In this document: one piece after another, positions 56,881 to 64,000 of the stretch
Layout: the number at the start of each line of letters is the position of its first letter
How positions within the stretch are numbered: the first letter of the stretch is position 1
Source: Pinus tabuliformis
Lineage: Eukaryota; Streptophyta; Pinopsida; Pinales; Pinaceae
Direction: 5' to 3'
Assembly: GCA_031772625.1 (NCBI GenBank)
Contig: CM062818.1
Coordinates: 1,678,048,667 to 1,678,112,666 of the forward strand
Length of the DNA: 64,000 bases
The notes under the pieces: generated by a model
Seen by the model: the letters and a program-made list of their open reading frames with translations, nothing else
What the model was told of the DNA's origin: nothing
Database searches by the model: none
Position numbers and translations under genes: made by a program

Positions 56881-57967
56881 TTGAAAAATAACTCAGCAAA
56901 AGGGAAGAGGAGGTTTTTGACATTTGTTGAGATTGCCACTGTTGGGCTTCATGTTCAAGATAGGTTGGATGAAGCTTCCAATTATGTCATCAAGAAGGAA
57001 AGGATGTCCTTCCTTCTGGATGAGTTTAGCCTAAAGATGTATACTGATGCAGTGGTAGCAAACCCCAAGATGCAGGTCAACTGAAGGAGTACATAAAGGA
57101 GATGGTGCAAGAAAAAATATTAATCGTAAATGGTGTTCGGAATCATGTTGTTTCTCACATCGCTGGAAAAGATATTGCCAAGGAGATGTGGGAGACTCTC
57201 TCCACGCGATACCAACAGATCAGCTGAAGGAGTACAGAGAGGAGATGGTGCAGGAGAAAATATTGATCCTAGATGGTGTCCGGGATCATGTTGTTTCTCA
57301 CATAGCTGGAAAATGTATTGCCAAGGATATGTGGGAGAATCTCTCCACACTATATCAGGACACTTCTAAGCAGTAGAAGATGTACTTAGAGGAGAAGTTG
57401 AGATGCCTCAGGATGCAGAAGGGGGAAGGCATAGATCCCTTCCTCACCAGGATTCGAGAGGTCCAAGACCAACAGTTAGCTGTTGGGGTAGTGCCTCAAC
57501 CCACAAAGCTAGTGAGATTGGCACTAAATAGTGTCTCAAAGGAGTGGCAAGTATTCATCAAAAGTATTTTGGGTAGAGATACCTTGCCAAGGTGGGATAG
57601 GATGTGGGATGATTTGCAGGAGGCAGAGTTGAGACGAGCTCTATTGAAGAGCTCCATTAATGGTAGTAGCAACGTATCGAAGCAGGTGAAGGAGGAGGAG
57701 AATGTAACCCTCACATCAAAGTGTCCCAGTCAAGGACAAGGGGAGCAGAGAAGAAAGAAGGACCAGTCGAAGGTCAAGTGCTTTAAGTGTGGTGAGCATG
57801 GTCACTACAATACCCAGTATCCTCTCAAGAAGAAGGACAAAGAGGGGAAGCATGATCAGCAGGTAGCATCAGTAGAGATCGATAGGCTTTCCTCCAGGCT
57901 AGAGGAATACTTCACCATGTTTGTTGATATACCTCCAGGAGTGAAGTGGGGTGACTTGGTGTTGTAG
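56881..57967 (+). pseudogene. Copia-type gag (UBN2 family) of element D
   Basis: Gag starts near 56881 (FVEIATVGLHVQDRLDEASN), then core helices (HVVSHIAGKCIAKDMWENLS, then YLEEKLRCLRM and DPFLTRIREVQDQ), a Lys/Glu linker and a zinc knuckle CFKCGEHGHYNTQY at about residues 132-145 of the frame from 57380, where CX2CX4HX4C has Tyr instead of the last Cys. It ends KWGDLVL, stop at 57965-57967. A 143-bp tandem duplication (57081 and 57224) throws the N-terminal part out of frame, and a TAG lies at 57374-57376. Not functional as it stands. Confidence 0.8.
57081..57345 (+). repeat. 143-bp tandem duplication inside copia gag
   Basis: CTGAAGGAGTACA at 57081 repeats at 57224, with GGAGATGGTGCA(A/G)GA and CATGTTGTTTCTCACAT in both. 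The period is not a multiple of three. Copies have diverged by about 10%. Confidence 0.9.
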
Positions 57968-58487
57968 TCCCAGAGCACTATAGATGGGAAAGGTCCTTGA
58001 GGAGTCCCTCTTGGATCAATACCTTGCTACGAGGGCCCACAGTTTTCAATAGTGGGATCAAACTGTGACAATTGATGCAATTAGACTCTAGAGTGACAGT
58101 TACAAAGACTAGTAGCAGTCAGATGTTGGGGAGAACAGTGTAGAGTTAGCAGCAGTGTAGAGTCAGGAGCAGAACAAATTCTTCAGTGGCAGTGCAGATA
58201 CTAGCAACATTCAGAGACTCAGCGACAGATGCATCATACTAATCACAGATTATTCATTATTTTGGATGTTTTTCAGTTGCAGATGTTACAGGTGTTGCAA
58301 CAAAAAATGAGAAGGAGTTGCAGTGTTGGCAGCAGTTTAGTACGGTTAGCAACAACACAAGTGTAGCATATATCATATTTGTGTAATGGCTGGTGGGAAG
58401 TATGGCCAGAAATCAACAGTGTGATAGGAGATGATGCAGAGACAGGGTGAGAAGTAGCACTATAACAGATTCCTCGCTAAGAGGGAG
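57968..58487 (+). other. 3' non-coding tail of element D
   Basis: AGCAG/GTAGC-rich non-coding sequence ending in the purine tract at 58478-58487. Confidence 0.55.
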
Positions 58488-59604
58488 TGTTAGTTTTTAT
58501 AGCAACATATGTGTTCTAGCCTTGAAATTTTGTGGAGAAGCTAGAATACATGAGATCTCCAAAAACCAGAAATCGTTTATAGGAATTCCTCCTAGAAATG
58601 ACTTAATTAGATTATTAGCCAATTTTTAAATATTTCCAAAGTCTAAACATAGGGAATATGGTTAATTAATCAGAATTAATTAATTCAAGTCATGAATGAT
58701 CTATAAACTCACACGGATCGGCTTCAAGTTAATCCAAGCCATCAATTAATATTTAATCTTGGTCGTTGTAGTCCCTACAAAGGATTATAGGAAGAAGTCG
58801 ATGGGCACTTGGAGAATACACTTGAGCAGTTCGATTTCATGAGCAGGTTGATTTCCTGAGTAGCAGCAGTCAATTTCCAAAGAGAGAGACATTGAGATTA
58901 AAGAAATGAGAGAGGGGCAGAGAAAGTGAATCTAGAGGAATGATTCCCGATCTGGTGAATGCATTTGCAGAGAAGCAGAAGAGCCATAGTGAGGCTGACA
59001 TTGGGGAAGTGTAGTAGCCTCTAGAGGCAAAGTCGATTTGCTGAGAGAGATTGATGTTTTCAGTTCCAGAGGTTGGGAAGGAGTCAGAGAGTGTCGAAGA
59101 AGTGTCTTTCTGGTCAGCAGAAGGAGAATGACTTCATCAGAGTCCACTCCGAGGCTAGATGTCCAATTAGCTACGTAGAGCAGCGTAGAGGCTCAGGGGG
59201 CCAAAATTCTGAAGGCAAGTTGTGCTGGGAGATTGCCCATGGGGTGAGGAAAATTCCTCTCCAGTTTTTTTCCAGTATTTCTCTGTATGATTGCCAGTTT
59301 CGACATCCAGTTGTACACAAATTATTTCATTGTTTCTTAATAATAAAACCCTCAGCTGTTGCACTAGGTTTCCCAAGTTAGGTTTCTCTAAGGACTTTTG
59401 TCCAAAAATAATTGTGCTATTTTATGTGTGTGTGCTATGATTTCTTCTAGCATTTATTCTTCTGCAGTTTTATTTGTGTAGGTTGCAGTGTGAGTTATTC
59501 AGTATTTTCTATAACAAATAATAAATAAATTGTTAAATTAAAATTAACAAATAGGAGAATAAATTCCAGCTATAGCAATAGGATTCTGGTTTGAGGAAGT
59601 TTCA
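58488..59604 (+). repeat. 3' LTR of element D
   Basis: From about 58780 to the end it aligns with 55612-56453 (shared GGGCACTTGGAGAATACACT, TTAAATTAAAATTAACAA and more). Confidence 0.85.
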
Positions 59605-60420
59605 CAGAGTAGACACAATACACCTACGTACCAAACTTCATATGCTATTTGTTTGTGCATAAAATACATAGCATACAAAAATGTGTAAATATCTCACTTA
59701 GAAATTAGTAAGATCATGTATTTCATGCAATTGGTCAGTGGAATTAACGTTACCATAGGACTCAAATAACCATATCATACAATAAATATAGCCATAACAC
59801 ATTCAAATAAATGCACATAACTATATATAGCTGATCATATATAGACACTTCCCATGAGCGATAACAAATAAATGGATTAAGTTTTGGGACTATGAGGAAG
59901 GCAAAAATGATGATTTGGATCTCTCACAGGAAACCTGGCACAGAACCCTGATAGCGCCACCCCCCATTTGGTGGCATCAACAAGGGATGGGAGAGGGGGA
60001 AGGAGGTCGCACGATTTAATCACAGCCCTTGATTCCAATTCCATTACAGTACATTGTTAGATCTATCGCATGAAACACTGATAGAAAATCCCCCTCAGTG
60101 ACATCAACATGGGGGGGGTCACGTTATTTGATTGTAGTCATTGACTTCCAATGCCATCACCGTTGTTGGATCCTTATGGCCCATGGAGGGTCAAATTGAC
60201 CGCTTTTGATACACTGTGTCCAAAAAATACACATGTACAAAAAAACCAAAAGCAGTGACATCACCGCCACGTAACTCTTGTTATTATTGTTTTCAATTTT
60301 AATAAGAATTAATGTATAATTTAAACGTATATACATTTTTTTTTAAAATGTAACAAGATTTTTAACCATGTAGATTCACCCTCACTTTACCATGGAGATT
60401 CATAATCTATAAATAGACTC
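59605..60420. other. No supported gene
   Basis: AT-rich sequence; a GGTGGCATCAAC / AGTGACATCAACA pair near 59971 and 60098 suggests a diverged local repeat. No coding feature. Confidence 0.45.
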
Positions 60421-60965
60421 TGTTACAATACCATGGCTTATCAATACTACATAATCAAAAAACATAACTCATTTCATATGACACTTGTTCATGTGACCTT
60501 TTTTTTAATTAATAAATTTAATTAAAAGGGTGAAAAGGACATGACTAATTGAGATAAATCTCAACCCTTGATTTGTAAATACTACCAGCTTAACCACGGA
60601 TATAGTAAGTGTCTAGAGGAATCAAATTTCTTGATGTGCAAACCTCTTTTAAAGCGTAAAACTTCAAAATAGATTTGCAAATCAAAAAAATTGATCCCTC
60701 TTAGTGTTTGATAGATATGTGGTTAAGAGAGAGAGACCATGTGTAATTTTTCATTTTTTAAATTGCATTTTTGAATGCATAATAGATTTTTTGACACCTA
60801 ATCATAGGGATTGGGTGAACCAACTATAACTAATGTAAATAAATAATAGAGGAAATGGAGAGCCATCGGGAGATGAACTGAACAGTCACTCCCTCTTGTA
60901 TATAATAATAAACAACCTGAATGAATAATACGATTACATTTGAGGAGTTACCTCCTGGTATGACA
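60421..60965 (+). mobile_element. Probable copia LTR end (element F), left end uncertain
   Basis: Ends TGACA, directly followed by TGGTATCAAAGCC at 60966, a near-perfect initiator tRNA-Met PBS. The left boundary is a guess; no matching 3' LTR was found downstream. Confidence 0.4.
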
Positions 60966-61391
60966 TGGTATCAAAGCCAGTGCCATTTTTGGCTTCCCTC
61001 TCTGCTTTGTAACTTCCTTCTTCCTCTTTTGTCTATGTCCTGCTTATTTTGGAGAACTGACCTCTTGCAACCACTCCACAGGTGTGCCTCTGTCAAGAAT
61101 TTGATAATCGCTCTATAGGTTTTCCCCTCTCTGGCAACTGTTGTAGACGTTTGGCTGGTAATGTGAGGCAACTGCTCCATGAGATACAGGTCTAGAATGT
61201 GTGCTTTGTTGATAGTTAGACATTGAGGTTCATTTTTTGTGTGGACCATCTCTAAATCGGACCTTCTGAATTGGAAGCCTTACATTTGTACTCACCTATT
61301 GGGTTTTGTGAGCATGTCCATACCTATGTTATATACATTAAAATTGTAGTTTTTTTTACAAGCAGAAGTGCAATTTCTTACAGCTTATTGG

Positions 61392-61523
<132 letters not shown>

Positions 61524-61526
61524 TCA

Positions 61527-62190
61527 TTAATATCTATTGTGGGAGTGGTCCTCAATGGGAAGGAAAATTATCCTGAGTGGTCTCAGAAAATCAAACAAAC
61601 TCTCATTTTTAATGAGCTGTGGAAAGGAGTGTGTGTTGGAAATGGAGATAAAGAGCCAGAACAACCTACCTCTGACAAGGAATTCGCCATTTGGGAAAAT
61701 AAGAACAACAATGCTTATGCATTGATTGCATCATCAGTAAATGAAGAGGTGAGTCGCCATATTTCACCATTTTCAAATTCTTTCAAAGCCTTACAAACAC
61801 TGAAGGAACTCTATGACTCACACTCTACACTTGAAGTTATTCGACTCATGGTTAAATTGTTCATGCTTGAATTACAAAATGATGATCCTCTTGCTCTTGC
61901 ATCTGAAGTAAAATCTATTATGCATGATATCAAAGTCACTAATGTTGAACTGGACATTTCTCTGATAGATTTTATCAAGGCACTTTATACCACTTACTCA
62001 AATTATCTTGAGTCATTGCAAGCAAATGGAAACCTCAAAGATATTACCTTTGACTCCCTTGTGAAAAAAATTGTTGAAAGAGAAAGATTTTAGGAAGAAG
62101 ATGTCTCCTCAGTCTTTTGAAGAGGCTATGTGCCTTGCACATAGAGAGAAGAATCTTGCTCATGTTAGCCTCTTTCATAAAACAATAATA
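61527..62190 (+). pseudogene. Copia-type gag (UBN2_2-like) of element F
   Basis: From about 61530 the frame reads a typical copia gag: [18 protein letters not shown] (substrate-like N-terminal block), [29 protein letters not shown], then [15 protein letters not shown], a leucine-rich helix and [14 protein letters not shown]. It stops at 62091-62093, but the plus-one frame continues KMSPQSFEEAMCLAHREKN, so one frameshift separates it from the next gag piece. No zinc knuckle or pol follows; the element is cut before 62247. Gag would assemble particles in the cytoplasm. Confidence 0.8.
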
Positions 62191-62246
62191 AATCCAAAAA
62201 TAAATTAATTAATTAAATATTCCAAGTTTGTGCCTAACTCTTGGGG

Positions 62247-62545
62247 TGTTCCTCTAAGATAGGAGTTAGTTTAGGTAACTCCTATATTGGTGTGTGTCTG
62301 GTGAGAAATTATCTCAACCAAAGGAGAAATTATCTCAACCAAAAGTATATAATATAGAACACACTATCTTGAGAACACTATCTCTCATCTATTTATTTGT
62401 AACACTATATTCAATTATTTGAGAAAAAAATAATGAAAATGTGAGAGAGAATGCATGAGGCTTCAACCTTTTTTTGCCAATATTTTGTGTCTGATTTTTA
62501 TGTGTGTTTTTCTGTAATTTGTTTGAGTTAATTTCATTTTTAATA
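62247..62545 (+). mobile_element. Short copia-type LTR (element G)
   Basis: Begins TGTTCCTC, has GGAGTTAGTTTAGGTAACTC (a partial palindrome), a TATA-like AGTATATAATATAG near 62345, and is followed by TGGTATCAGAGCT at 62548 (initiator tRNA-Met PBS). About 300 bp. The left end is tentative and the right end lacks a perfect CA. Confidence 0.5.
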
Positions 62546-62574
62546 TGTGGTATCAGAGCTAATGGTTTGCTCTT

Positions 62575-62783
62575 TGGGAGCGAGAGAGCATTGATGATAA
62601 CATTATACGAGATTAGATCAGGGACCATCAATGCATGAATTGAATTGGTTTGGTGGGAAATCAGCGTTGTGTACGAGACTGCATCTGGTCGGCATCCTCG
62701 CTTCGACATTTGTTGAAGAAGCTTGAGGGCAGCATCTATCCTGTTGTTCTTGCAGAGAGCTTTGAGAAGAATGTTGTAGATCC
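62575..62783 (-). pseudogene. Pentatricopeptide-repeat (PPR) gene fragment
   Basis: Minus-strand translation gives IYNILLKALCKNNRIDAALK, then LLQQMSKRGCRPDAVSYTTL, an intact PPR repeat with the usual start and RPD.VSYTTLI turn, then after a small deletion PDLISYNVIINAL, the start of another repeat. PPR proteins bind organelle RNA. The fragment is under 70 codons, begins within about 25 bases of the copia PBS at 62548 and ends where the C1D sequence starts. It is a piece of a gene, not a gene. Confidence 0.85.
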
Positions 62784-63055
62784 AACCTCTCCAGCTCGGT
62801 CTTCACATCATGCTGGTCTGGAGAATCCCCGCTGCACCTTAACTGCAAAGTGAATAGTGTCGCTACTGCCTTTGCCAAAGTGAGAAACGTGTAAGCACGA
62901 TCTAGAGGGGATAATTCCGCCAAGACATCGGGATCGCAGGCCGCCAACACTTCTCTGAGATTGGATTCGACTTCCTCACAATTCGTGTTAATAGCTTCAA
63001 GGGATTCAATGATATCTGCGGGGACTACGCTGCTGCCATCGTCCGTCATTCTCAA
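62779..63055 (-). pseudogene. C1D / Sas10-family exosome cofactor, 5' part only
   Basis: ATG at 63055 on the minus strand; the next about 90 codons read as the C1D N-terminal domain: IIESLEAINTNCEEVESNL, LAELSPLDRAYTFLTLAKAV, TLFTLQLRCSG and HDVKTELERLDL. C1D (yeast Rrp47/Lrp1) is a nuclear partner of the RNA exosome in rRNA and snoRNA maturation and also binds DNA. The similarity stops at 62783, where the sequence becomes PPR in another frame; the frame then runs on meaninglessly to 62618. The remaining C1D is undamaged, so this may be a real first exon or a captured exon. No downstream exon appears in the window. Confidence 0.75.
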
Positions 63056-64000
63056 AAACTTTCAAACTGTTGTACCGACACAGAGCCCTGTCTGCAAAAT
63101 TCTGGTACATACAATGACCTGTAGTTTATGATGCCCATTGAATCTAATCTTCCATAAGCACAGTCCAATTTTGTTGACTCCTAATCACCAGAGATGTTAG
63201 CGCCCCCAAATTGAAATGTTTACCATGATCCACATTCCATAACGTGGCAAAGTATAACGTGATGCAAGGAATCCAATTTCCAAAGCTCAACTGGCGGCCT
63301 GAAGACTTCAATGCATCCGTGTGAGTTTGTTCATAATGTATGCTGAGACAATGGAAAGAGATTGCGTGAAGAGAATTGTAGTGACACAAAGCCTGTGGTA
63401 GGAGCATTATTGCCTGAAGATGGTGGAGATTTGAAACTAAAGAGAGCAACGATAATGTGCTATGAGCGCAAAAGGTAAATCATCATGTTATTTCATGGAG
63501 GCTAACAGAGTGTTGGTGTTAATGAAATTTCAGTAAGGTTATGTGAATTTTTATTCTGATTAAGTGATGTGGATTTTCACCGTGCTAAAGTGTATTGAAA
63601 TCTTGGAACATGCATTTTTATGTAAGAGGATTTATTATGCAGAGGGTGAATTCTTCATAGTTTTGGTTAAATCATTTTGGACCAAAGCCCGTAGTTGGAA
63701 AAAGAAGAATTCTTTTGATTGGTGATTGAAGCTACTGTTGCTTAGTGGAGCTACTGTTGTCGGTGTTGGAGCACCATTTTTATGATTTTGCTGCATATGA
63801 AATAGATCTGGAACGGTGACTGTCTCAGCCCCTTCTACTGAGGCTCTTGTTGTTGATACTGAAACCGTAAAAGGAAGAAGGAACATAACATGTCTTTGCA
63901 CCAGTTGGTGATGAAGCTCCAGTTGAGGTCATTGATACCAAATTTATTGGGCTCGACTTGAATGAATGCATTCTAATCGATTAGATTTTGAACTTGAAAT
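63056..64000. other. Upstream flank of the C1D fragment; no recognised gene
   Basis: Two minus-strand frames (63144-63449, 63635-63901) and a short plus-strand stretch near 63915-63985 (VEVIDTKFIGLDLNE) have no recognisable domain. The first 100-400 bases could be 5' UTR and promoter of C1D. Confidence 0.4.

Larger units (their letters stand above)
55612..59604 (+). mobile_element. Copia-type gag-only LTR retrotransposon D, 5' LTR truncated
   Basis: The 5' LTR remnant is 55612-56453 and the 3' LTR 58488-59604 (1,117 bp, starts TGTTAGTTTTTATAGC after the purine tract AAGAGGGAG, ends GTTTCA). The first ~290 bases of the LTR are missing at the 5' side, so a target duplication cannot be tested. 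PBS TGGTATTGAAGC at 56456 (initiator tRNA-Met type, mutated). The interior is only 2.0 kb and holds gag and a short non-coding tail; no protease, integrase, reverse transcriptase or RNase H. Matches the architecture of gag-only (TR-GAG) elements; simple internal deletion is the alternative. Confidence 0.8.

Overview
This is plant nuclear DNA, AT-rich and gene-poor, and almost everything recognisable in it is a transposable element or a decayed gene copy. Evidence for a plant: long LTRs with textbook plant primer-binding sites (tRNA-Arg, tRNA-Asp and initiator tRNA-Met types), Ty1/copia UBN2-type and Ty3/gypsy gag proteins, a PPR fragment, and a plant nucleotide-sugar-transporter-like sequence. 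The low gene density and deep nesting suggest a large-genome seed plant, possibly a gymnosperm; that last step is inference. I see no complete, undamaged host gene.

Layout. 1-4.3 kb: an RPA70 (replication protein A large subunit) pseudogene on the minus strand. 4.3-16.2 kb: mostly featureless AT-rich DNA with a decayed chromovirus-like Ty3/gypsy pol (about 8.0-10.2 kb) and many two-copy tandem duplications. 16.2-17.2 kb and 32.8-34.7 kb: an OTU-protease-like domain, then a PIF1/Helitron-type helicase fused to an endonuclease/exonuclease/phosphatase domain, i.e. a decayed Helentron-like (Helitron2) element split by a retrotransposon.

17,226-32,771: LTR retrotransposon A (TSD TCAAT), into which its relative B (21,543-29,369, TSD AGTAG, two 1,054-bp LTRs about 98.8% identical) has jumped. 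After removing B, A is 7,714 bp and B is 7,827 bp. Both carry gag plus a protease-like domain and both lack reverse transcriptase, RNase H and integrase, so this looks like an established non-autonomous family.

37,887-47,232: LTR retrotransposon C, minus strand (TSD CTTTT, LTRs about 97.6% identical, tRNA-Asp PBS). It has a decayed gag, no pol, and an intronless copy of most of a nucleotide-sugar/triose-phosphate translocator gene in sense orientation: a host-gene capture. 48.2-50.7 kb holds RPA/OB-fold-like remnants that may belong to the Helentron. A tRNA-derived SINE lies at 51,031-51,205. 52.4-62.5 kb holds copia-type remnants, including a gag-only element D (55,612-59,604) and a gag with a 122-bp (TA)n tract. 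62.5-63.1 kb is a PPR/C1D chimera of gene fragments directly beside a copia PBS.

How the parts relate: A, B, C and D all have cis signals (LTR, PBS or PPT) and gag but no polymerase, so all would depend on enzymes supplied by elements elsewhere. Order of events readable here: Helentron-like DNA, then A into it, then B into A; C inserted independently. All identity figures were counted by eye.
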